Positions 55,766 through 64,000 of a DNA stretch of 64,000 bases are shown here, in pieces. Below the pieces are notes generated by a model. The model worked only from the letters and a program-made list of their open reading frames with translations, searched no databases and had not been told where the DNA came from. The stretch is from Impatiens glandulifera (lineage: Eukaryota; Streptophyta; Magnoliopsida; Ericales; Balsaminaceae). How positions within the stretch are numbered: position 1 is the first letter of the stretch; every line of letters begins with the position of its first letter. Made by a program: the position numbers and the translations under genes. The stretch is from assembly GCF_907164915.1 (NCBI RefSeq), contig NW_025919514.1:372001-436000 (forward strand). Direction: 5' to 3'.

Positions 55766-56828
55766 TGATAGGATCGGCGGCACCAATAGAGACGGGGGTC
55801 TGGCTATTGATGACGACATAGGATAAACGTTTTGATAGAAATCATGTTAGGGATTAATATCTCTTTCTATTCTTCGCAAATTCTTCGAACTCTTGAAACA
55901 GATTCAAGTGCGGAAATGTTCGTCGGATTTGAAGCTTTGAACCAATGAAAGATGAATGGCAAAAAGTAAAGAACACAAGAAGTTTTTTATGGATATTCGG
56001 AGCAAACTCTCCTACGTCACCCCTTCTTCCAACCACCGGAAGGATTCACTATACTTCATTGAATCAAATACAGTTCACTAATCTAGCTAACTCTCTGTTG
56101 AACAAAACAACATTTGTTCAACTTACAACACTGATGTTTTCACACAGAAAAGACAGTATGTAATACAATGTATTCACAGCTAGATGATAAGTGAAATATT
56201 TTATTTCAGTACTTTCTTGAATGAAAAATAAAGCAGCTCTCTCTTTCTTATATTTTTTCAGCCAACCATTTTTCCGTTGTCTTAGGCAGCAATTTAATCT
56301 TGAAAAGCTTCAACGGTCAAATCCTTATTTTAGACACATGTCATCTTTCTGTTGGATGTACTATTCATGAGGTATTGGGTAGTACAACAGGAAAAGATTC
56401 TTGAGATCGTGGTAGTACAATGCAGTACATTTAACTCTGTCTAACTACACGTTAGACCCCCACGTCTAACTCTGTGCGTATACTTTGAGCTGTGCCTGCA
56501 AATTAATAAAATTCTAATTATTAATTTTGCACCTGGTGAGATTTTAACCCAGGTCACCAGCATGACAGGTAGGTGTACTTACCACTACACCACATACTAT
56601 GTTGATATCTAAATATATATTTATATATTTGATATGACTAACAATTATTGAACTTAGTTTTATCCATTTATTATCAAAAACCATTTCATCAATCATCAAA
56701 TCAAAATTGTTAAGTTATTTTAAATCAATTAAAAAATTAAAAAATCTTAACCCAACAATTTCTCCATTTTTAATTATTTAAACTAAATTATAAAAACCAG
56801 TTTAAACATTAAAAATTTCAACCCAACA
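55766..56828 (-). repeat. 5' LTR of element F with an additional outer tail
   Basis: The segment 55766-56757 matches the 3' LTR but lacks about 300 bp of its TTAGACGTG-rich middle. Beyond its matching start (TGTTGGGTTAAG) come 71 more bases before the target duplication. They contain a second polypurine-like run and end (minus-strand start) again in TGTTGGGTT. The edge is certain from the TGAAT duplication; the composite origin is inferred. Confidence 0.8.
56528..56594 (-). other. tRNA-Asp-like module in the 5' LTR of F
   Basis: The same module as at 53511-53577. Here the T-arm reads TGGGTTAAAATCTC, so the B box has lost its invariant C, while the anticodon arm keeps GTCATGCTGGTGACC. Confidence 0.7.
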
Positions 56829-56833
56829 TGAAT

Positions 56834-57590
56834 ATATATTCCTCAAATATTATCCTTCGATAGGTATTCCTCAAACCCTATCTCTCGACAGGTACTTAAG
56901 CCTTGTTTGTCGGCAAGCACATTGATTATATGTATATAATCATGTTCAAATCCTATCTTTGGATACGAAATCACAAAGTTACATTCGAAATCCTATCTCA
57001 CAATATGTACCTCCAATGAAGTTACTATTCTCTAATACTATTCTATTACCGGTTAAGTTCAAAGAGTATCTTAAGATAGGTACCCCAATGATGTTATGTA
57101 CCCAATTCCCGATATGAAAGCTTATCTATTGATAGCACCAAGATCATTTATACATGATTGTTTCTCACCTCACCTGTGTGTGAGTTCCACATAAAGTCTG
57201 TTAACTTCCACCATAACCTTAGCCATTGTATATGACTAAAATATGAATCATCTGTTAATATTCATACATTATATGATTTGATGTTTCAATACGTATAATT
57301 ATCATCCCCCTTGATTTTAAGTGTACTTTGTTAAATTATGTAAAAACAGGTGTTCAAGAATCATCATTGTTAGAATTAAGACACCATGGAAAGGATTTCC
57401 CTAAAGCAATGTTAGGAACTACCTCGGAAACTACTACACATAACATCACTAGGTTACTCTAATTGCAACACGCTACAAGTTTTATCTTCCTAACCCCTCG
57501 TTATAAATTGGACTAGATAACTTAGTGTTAGATGATAGGCTCGAATCATCATTTTCAAAAAATCCAGTATGTTGTATTCAAACTCGATTC
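56834..57590 (+). other. Tail of element D right of F
   Basis: Continuation of the TTGATAGGTA array up to about 57200, then non-coding AT-rich sequence to the polypurine tract. No ORF. Confidence 0.65.
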
Positions 57591-57602
57591 GAGAGGGCAC
57601 TC
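57591..57602 (+). other. Polypurine tract of element D
   Basis: GAGAGGGCACTC directly precedes the TGTAAGCACT start of the 3' LTR. Confidence 0.8.
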
Positions 57603-59577
57603 TGTAAGCACTACATCCAAATTTATAATATTAAAATATTTATTTTAACTTATTTTTGAACAAATAAAGTCAAGATAATAACCCCACAACCAAAAACCAA
57701 TTAAAATAATTAATTTGACTAATTATTGTGATAATTAAAGCTTAATTAATTAAGGAAAATGGTCAAAATAATATAAAACAAATTATTTCAGATAAATGTT
57801 GTATCCATTTGTCTAAAAATAAATTTAGAAAAATTAAAGGACAAATCTAAATAATTTAGAGTGAATTTTGTATTCAATTCACCTAAAAGAATTATTTATT
57901 TAAATCCTAAAAATATAAAAAAAATATATATAAAAAATTGGTAAATATTTGCCATATTTATTTTAATATTTTTTCTATTTAAAAAAAATATCAAAATTAA
58001 AGCCAAAATGGTGAAATAAAAATCAATTTCAAATAAACCCATAATAGTAGTCGGGTGTAGCCAAAAACTGACGAATCCGGTGCAACAGTAACCTCATGCA
58101 TCATATGGACGCTCAAATCCAATCCAACGCACCAGAGCGTTCCGTGTAGCCCGCTGTAGAGGAAGGAAGCGCGCATCGAGGATCATCGGATCAACTAACA
58201 AGATGTCAACCCCGTTAACTGAAAACGCCAGTGCCTAATGGAACGTCAATGGAATGCCAAGACGCAAACCAAACAACGTCATTTTGACCATGTTCTTCGT
58301 CTTCAGTGCGATCTTCAAGTAGATAAGGATGAAGAAAACCAAATCGATTTTGGATTTTTGGAACTCAGCCATTTGTTGATGGTTTTTACTGATTCAATAG
58401 CCAGAATAATCACCTTACGATGGTGATCATTCTCTACTACAAGAATAGGGATGAATCACCCTATTTTAGCAACCACTTTCCAAGAATAGTCAAAAAGCCA
58501 TTAATTACCTTTGGCTGATATAAGTCACTAGGATTCGTGAACCGACTTAGGTATAGTATAAATACCCTCCTTAAGTGATTATGAAGCAAAAAACCATCAC
58601 ATCTCTGTTAAATTGAAAATTCGCCATTAAAACTTTAAGCTTTAAGATTTTTAGAAATTTCTATTTAAGCTTAGAAACTTCGATCTGTGCATCCAGAAAG
58701 CTTCCATAAGAATTAAGGAGTGTTCTCCAATCCTTGGTAAGGTGTCAATCATACTCTAATTCATATTTACAATTTGAATTTAAATTTTTATATTTCAAAT
58801 TACAGAACCTTGTATGCTTACTATTTATGTGATTTTATGATTGAATATTGATCATATAATCATTTAAAAACTATATGGATATGATAGAATCGATGAATCA
58901 ATCTAAAAAACAAAAACCCAAATTTAAATATTAAAAATAAAAAATGGGTTTAATATTCTTGGGTTAACTCGATTGAATCACAGCCTAGAAAGCTTCCCAA
59001 CCTAATTGTAATAATGTTGACCAACTATTTTGATCATGTTTTATCCAACCCGATCATTTTGATCAAATTCAAAATTTTCAAAATATAATGAAAATTTTGA
59101 TTTCTTGAATTGGTCAAAACGAATATCTAGTATTCTTGTTTTGGTACTAATCAAGTATATGTAATATAGGGAAGATATTGCATACTTACTTTCACTTCAA
59201 AACAACTTTAAAATATAAAAAAAAAACTCAAATTTTGATCACAAACTGTTCAGAACAAATTAATCATCATCTAGGTCGATCCATACCTTGAGATGATGAT
59301 CAATCTATTACTAGGAGCTTTGTGAAGCTACCCAAGCTCTTGACTCAAAGAACCAGAGCTAAAAAAATTAGTTTTTAAAAATGTTTTCTTGGAGTTCTTG
59401 AGGACCGAGGCCCATGAGCCTAGGACTGAGAGATCCGACCGAGAATCCTCAATCCAGACTAAGACCAATTATCGATAAAAATAAGCAAGAACCGAGACCT
59501 AGGACTGATGTTTTTGAGCTAGGACTGAGACCTAGGACCGATGTTCTTGATCTAGAACCGAAACCTAGGACAAATGT
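57603..59577 (+). repeat. 3' LTR of element D, left part
   Basis: Starts TGTAAGCACTACATCC and follows the 5' LTR to the GGACCGAGG / CTAGGACCGATGTTCTTGA repeat zone, where the LTR of E interrupts it. The missing right part, about 1.2 kb, should lie beyond element E outside the window. The TATA box is at 58557-58564. The copies differ by many substitutions and small indels, indicating an old insertion. Confidence 0.85.
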
Positions 59578-60833
59578 TGTTAGGATCTAGATCGCTGCTG
59601 GCGGACCAGGGTTTGGCCGGTTTACACCTTTCACTCAACGGTTGGTGTTTAATCCGGTTAGAGATTAACACCAGGTTTCAATACTACACAAAATGTCACA
59701 AACCCTTGAACCGATTTCAAGTGCGGAAGTGGTTTGTTTTAGGTTGAAGCAACACACACACATGATGAATATAGATAGATTTGAATATAGTCGGTTTGGA
59801 GTTTAGTAGGCCGGTTTGAGGTTCAGTAAATCGGTTAAAGTGATGTTTAATCGGTTAGGGCGGTATGAGTCGGTTAGTATAAATCGGTTAGAACGTAGAG
59901 CCGGCAGAAAGTAAAGAACGAGACAGGTTTTTATGGATGTTCGTAGATAAAACTCCTACGTCACCCCTTCTTCTCGAAGTCGCGAGAAGGATATTCACTA
60001 AAGAATACACACACAATATCCTATCAAGACTTATTTGTTGCTTGATAAACACTCGTACAATTCTCACTGAAATTGTAATCTCACTTTAAATGCACACTTA
60101 AAACTTTGAATCTTGTAGAGAGATGAACTTGTAATTAATAACTCTTAGAACTTGTAGCTGGTGGAAAATAGTAACTTGCATTTACTCCTCTTCAGCTCCT
60201 TCTTTTATAGGTGAAATGTGTCAACTGTCACATTTCTTCTCCTTGAATCTGATTGGTTGAGCAGAGGTTCAGTGTTGCAGTACTGGCGGTTTAAGCTCCT
60301 AAGGCATAGGTCAAACCGGCTCGGTTTGTCTTTTACTTAATGTAGCAACTGTCGGTTGGACAATTACCTACACCTGGAAGGTTGTGCCTCTGACTTATCC
60401 AAGAGTGGAAAGATCTCTTCAGGCGATCTTTTGCAGCCTGCAGAGTATCACCGGACTTGTATGGATATGGCAATGTTATAGTTTGTTCCTTTCGTATCAT
60501 CTTCCGCAGATACTCAAAGTATCTGTTTGCACCGATTTGTAGATTGTACTTAATTTGATAATTCTGACTTCTTTCTTAAGTAGTCTCTTGATAGGTTTGC
60601 CGGTTGAATGCATTTCGGTATAGGATGTTTATCGGGTTTTCATAGCTTCAGGTTAACCGGATAGCTTTCCGGTTTTGGATACATCCTCTACTTCTTCTTC
60701 TAACCGGTCTTGTCTTCTTTATCGGTTGGATTCTTGACCGGTCAGATTTTTGACCGATCCTGGTTCTTAACCGTTCCTGCATAGGGAGTTTTTTTTGTTA
60801 AGTTTTTACTTAACCGGTCTAATTTATCTAACA
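59578..60833 (-). repeat. 3' LTR of element E (1,256 bp)
   Basis: On the minus strand starts TGTTAGATAAATTAGACC and ends GATCCTAACA. It is rich in AACCGGTC/CCGGTT motifs (more than fifteen), which may act as repeated binding sites. A TATAAAA box lies at 60203-60209 (minus). GGGGTGACGTAGGAGTTT near 59965 is the block shared with B, F and G, but it has no tRNA-like module and no TTAGACGTG array. Confidence 0.85.
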
Positions 60834-61147
60834 ATTTATTCCTTTTTTATTATTTTATTTAAAACATTCAAAACTATGTAAGAAGTAAATATTAGGCCGG
60901 TTGTTTTAAATGTTTCTTTGGCCGTATTTTTTAAACAGACTTAGAAAAAAAATTTAGAAAAACTTTGGAAATATTTGTCTTTGAAGGAAAATTTTATTTT
61001 ATCAATTTCTTCCTTTTTGATTACTTTATTTAAAATATTTAAAACCTGTAAGAAGTAAATTGTAGGCCGGTTTCCAAAAATACTTTATATATATATAAAA
61101 GTGGGAAATATAATAAAGTAAACGTAAACAATAGATAATTAAAACTT
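60834..61147 (-). other. Polypurine tract region of E with a second upstream copy
   Basis: Directly before the LTR the minus strand reads AATAAAAAAGGAATAAAT. About 164 bp upstream a near copy of the whole segment recurs (AATCAAAAAGGAAGAAATTG with the shared CCTACAATTTACTTCTTACA). So the tract and some 70 bp of its flank are duplicated. Confidence 0.75.
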
Positions 61148-63882
61148 CTATTCCCTCTTCTTAGGCATGTATCTCTCCCGTATGTAATCAGTTATCATTC
61201 CCTTTCCCGGATTGTTGGGATCGACGCCAACTCTGGAGGAGGATCCTTGACCGCCCGAGGTTCCGGTGAATGGTGAGACCTGTGAAGGAACCGATCTGAT
61301 TGGAATCGCATCGATACCCCGAGCCCTTTTATTCAGTGGTATGTCCTCTTCCTCAACCTCTTCATCTGCTGTTGAAACCGGGTTGGGAGAAGGAGCAACA
61401 ACCGGTTCAGCAATGTCGGCCATTAGCTTTTTAGTCGCTGCCTTCTTGGAGGCCTTTCTCTTTCTGGTTACCGGTCCGGTTGATGGAGCAGCCGCCTTCG
61501 ATTTCTTATTTCCATCGGCAATATCTTCGAATATGAAATGTTGTTCGAATAGCCGAGCAGTATCCTCATTCGCTTGAACCGCTTGTGCCGGTTCAACATC
61601 TTCTACTATTTGAACATGTTGGGCCAAGGCTGCATCCGCCTGTTCTCTTTCCTTTTGAAGCCTTATTTCTCGTCTTCGGCTTCTTGAATATTCTGAGCCG
61701 CGATCTCAATCGCTTTTTCAAGCGCTTCGTCGGTTGCTAGCTTGGCCGCTATCATCTCCGCCAGCTGTTCGGAGACCGCCTTTAGCTCGGCTTCGGTCTA
61801 GGCATGCTTTTCTTCAAGCGTTGCCATTCTTTCAAGAATTGAATCGGCCTGGCTGCCGGATTGGTACATACCCTCTTCAAGAAATGCCATCCTTTGATCT
61901 GTTGTCGTGAGTTGTTGGGCGGTATCTTTGTCACCCTCTTCAAGGAATGCCACCCTTTAATCCGTTATCATTAGCTTTTAATCCATTAAACCGACTCGCT
62001 GGTAGGTTTGAGCAAGACTATTCTCCAGATTTGTCGTTCTTTGTATCGTGGAGCTGAACAATTGATCGGTCAGGCCGTAGTTATCTTCAACGGCCGTAAG
62101 CCGTTGAACTACGGAGTTCAGCCTTTCACCGTTAGACTCAATCAACCAGATGGATTTCTTTTCTCTTTCCCTCACTTTCTTCTACCACGGCATGATGGAA
62201 TCTTTACAAAATTCCTCGATTAAGTCCATGACCTTGGCCTCGGTTAGAACAGGCACCGACGTTTTGTCGGTTTGTGGAGATCCAGGCCGATTGGTGAGTA
62301 GAGTATCTGTTTCGGTTTCAATGTTGTTGACCGGGGGTTTCGGTGGAGGAGGGGCATTTTCTGCCTCATTCGGATTTGGACCGCTGTTGGATTCGTTACC
62401 GTCATCACCCTCAGGATGAGATCTGGAAAAGTGTGACGCTTCTTGATGAGCGGGTTCCGATTCCAACCACGTCATTTCATCGGTTAGCTCCCGTTCCTTA
62501 GCCGTTAGCAATTCCAGCACTAATGCATCGAACTGGGTTTTCTCCTCTTCAGGGTCATCCTTTTCACGGAGATGACAGATGTGGCCAGTGAGTTCTATCA
62601 ATTGGGCGTGCGGTTCAACCATCTTTCCTCTTCGAAAAGTGGTGACCACGCTTTTAGCGTTTGTAAGGTCGAGCACCGACCTTTCCATCTCAATCAGTTT
62701 TTCATATCTCTAGTTAGCGGGATGCTCCGGTAACATATCGGCATAAAGGACTTCCTGCCGTTCCAGAGCCCATTGATAGTAGACATTGCTCGCAGCATTA
62801 GCCTGATCGTAAAGTTGCTCTAATATTTGGGAGACAAGTTCCTCTCCCATTTGCCGAACATTGTCGTCCGCAGTTTCAAATACCTTTGGTTGCCTGGCTG
62901 AACCGGTTTCATCATTAACATTTCTGACCAGTTGTTCTTCGACCACCTTCTCCTTCCCTTTGTCTAACCGATTCTCCTCGGTGTTGTTGGAGTGGGTCCG
63001 GCTAAAGCTAGACGCGGAGTTCTCCGGATTAGGAGTATCGACTTGAATATTAGCCGATCAGGACGTGTGCGGAACCTCCTTACTTCCACATTGTTCACCC
63101 GTCGGAGCCTTCTTCTTCCTAGGCTGCGATTTCCTAGGACGAGTGTTTGATTGTTTACCGGCTGAGACCTTCACTCTTCCCGGTTTGTCCTCCGGTTTCA
63201 GAAAGTGGGTGGATTTTATTATCTTGCTGGTAGGAATAATAACACCCAGGCCGGTTTCAGCATTTGAGTGGCGCATCAGCTTGCCGAGTGGAACGACGTA
63301 TCCCCACGACCATTTTGAAGATGGATCCACCATCTCACACAAATTTGAGAAAATAACCTTGGCCCAGTTGATCTTAATACCTCTGACCAAGCAGACTATC
63401 ATCTCAATTTTCAAGCGTGTGAGGCTATCGTAGTTGCCTCCTCTTCCTTGAACCAACTTTGAGAGAATCTCGCAAAGTGGCCTGTATTCTGGTTTGAGGT
63501 TGGTTTTCTTACCGGACACTACTATCGGTTCTTTGGTATCCGAGACAGCGCACCGAACCGCAAAAAGTACATCCTCATCTGTTTCCACCGAGAAGTCATT
63601 CCCTTCCGTCAGTAAGCGGAGAACCTCAGCAACCGATTCTTTAGTAACTTGAAACGGTTTTCCACCGACCGTTGCAGATATGATTCCTTCATTAAGGACG
63701 GCGGTTTGGAAGAATTCTGTGACCGCGTCTTGATACAGGATGAACGTTCCGTTCAGAAAATGTTCATGACCCGGGGCAGAAATGAGATTTAAATCTTGTT
63801 TAGCCTCTGTCGATCCGTTGGCTCGAATTTCTTCGAAGTCTACTTGGAAGATGTGAGTAAAGAGCAAAGAATCGCGACCCAT
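61148..63882 (-). pseudogene. Long extra ORF of element E (about 910 codons, unknown function)
   Basis: From the ATG at 63882 one frame stays open except for single stops at 63058-63060, 62710-62712, 62182-62184, 61978-61980 and two near 61960 and 61800; a one-base shift near 61675 leads to the last 160 codons. N-terminal domain (residues about 50-215): EFFQTAVLNEG, KPEYRPLCEILSKLVQG, IEMIVCLVRGIKINWAKVIF. A Lys/Arg-rich linker follows, probably nuclear-localising (RPRKSQPRKKKAP), then a helical middle and a Pro-rich segment (PPPPKPPVNN). Next is a coiled-coil stretch with repeated AFLEEG and DQRMAFLEEG, a second basic patch (RKRKASKKAATKK), and an end YIRERYMPKKRE. There is no hydrophobic membrane segment. 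It is related to the shorter ORF at 14374. The function is unknown. Confidence 0.75.
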
Positions 63883-64000
63883 TTTTCTTGGCGAGACCGG
63901 AAGATTGAGAGATTGAGAGCTTAAGAAAGAGTTGAGTGCTAGAGAGAGAAAGCAGATTCGCGGAAGAAGGAAATAAAATGACGAATTAAGGTATTAATAG
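63883..64000 (-). promoter_or_regulatory. CT-rich leader with likely splice acceptor before the E extra ORF
   Basis: The minus strand carries GCTTTCTCTCTCTAG, ending at 63939, 57 bases before the ATG, then more CT-rich leader (CTCTCAATCTCTCAATCTTC). The start context is AAAAATGG, with A at -3 and G at +4. Either a spliced subgenomic RNA or an internal promoter leader would explain it. Confidence 0.5.

Larger units (their letters stand above)
52430..56828 (-). mobile_element. Element F: gag-only Sirevirus-like copia derivative
   Basis: Flanked by a perfect TGAAT duplication (52425-52429 and 56829-56833) within the D tail. On the minus strand it has a 5' LTR at right, a primer site, gag, and then directly a polypurine tract and 3' LTR at left. 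All of pol is missing, giving 4.4 kb. The right LTR carries an additional 71 bp outside the point where the left LTR ends. Confidence 0.9.
37619..59577 (+). mobile_element. Element D: Ogre/Tat-like gypsy retrotransposon, interrupted twice
   Basis: The two LTRs (37619-40786 and from 57603) share order and sequence. Between them lie a primer site, ORF1 relic, gag, protease, RT, RNase H, second RNase H, integrase and a long repeat tail, all plus strand. Copia F interrupts the tail, and copia E interrupts the 3' LTR at 59577, so the true right end is outside the window. The second RNase H, ORF1 and long LTRs fit the Ogre branch of Tat. Heavy decay everywhere. Confidence 0.85.
59578..64000 (-). 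mobile_element. Element E: Sirevirus-like copia retrotransposon, 3' end
   Basis: On the minus strand, from right to left: an extra ORF, a polypurine tract and a 3' LTR. gag and pol should lie to the right outside the window. The LTR has TG...CA ends, and the orientation is fixed by the purine tract and by the shared LTR motifs. Inserted in the 3' LTR of D. Confidence 0.8.

Noticed and set aside
61266..61577. Plus-strand ORF opposite the E extra ORF
   Set aside because: Antisense shadow of a long coding-like frame on the minus strand that has domain structure and a homologue.

Overview
This is a plant nuclear window made almost entirely of transposable elements in different states of decay. 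I see no intact host gene. The evidence is the kind of element present: Ty3/gypsy Tat-lineage elements with a second RNase H, Sirevirus-like copia elements, a Mutator-like element (MULE) with an Ulp1 protease remnant, a likely CACTA end, and a wall-associated-kinase (WAK) pseudogene fragment. All of these point to an angiosperm, probably a dicot. The extra ORF in the copia elements resembles, from memory and not from a search, a protein family abundant in Lamiales genomes such as Dorcoceras, so an asterid is a reasonable guess.

Layout, left to right. Element A is a Tat-type gypsy element on the plus strand. Its 5' LTR starts off-window, is itself split by a copia LTR (1-457), and ends at 1295. 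Its gag-pol relics run to 6611, a repeat-rich 3' region follows, and its 3' LTR is 19759-22403. Element B, a 9.1 kb Sirevirus-like copia element (7793-16940), sits inside A with two LTRs, a perfect 5-bp target duplication (CGTAG), gag, pol and an extra ORF after pol. A's 3' LTR abuts a decayed MULE (22409-27429) with a plus-strand Ulp1 remnant converging on a minus-strand transposase. Element C (27579-31202) is a small copia element that has lost its integrase. From 31.2 to 37.6 kb come a WAK kinase fragment, a truncated Sirevirus-type LTR (G), direct repeats and a likely CACTA end.

Element D (37619 to at least 59577) is a second Tat-type gypsy element with an upstream ORF1 relic, gag, protease, RT, two RNase H domains, integrase and a long tandem-repeat tail. 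Two minus-strand copia elements interrupt it. F (52430-56828, target duplication TGAAT) keeps only gag. E (59578 to beyond the window) shows its 3' LTR and a roughly 910-codon extra ORF.

The most interesting themes are the following. (1) Two Sirevirus-like elements, B and E, carry related extra ORFs between pol and the 3' LTR, each just downstream of a strong polypyrimidine-AG sequence that looks like a splice acceptor, as if expressed from a spliced subgenomic RNA. (2) The LTRs of F and G contain a tRNA-Asp-like module with recognisable A and B boxes. (3) Element B's LTRs hold a 26-bp minisatellite whose core is a palindrome and whose copy number differs between its two LTRs. Most coding relics carry stops, frameshifts and G-to-A or C-to-T type changes typical of old methylated plant transposons.
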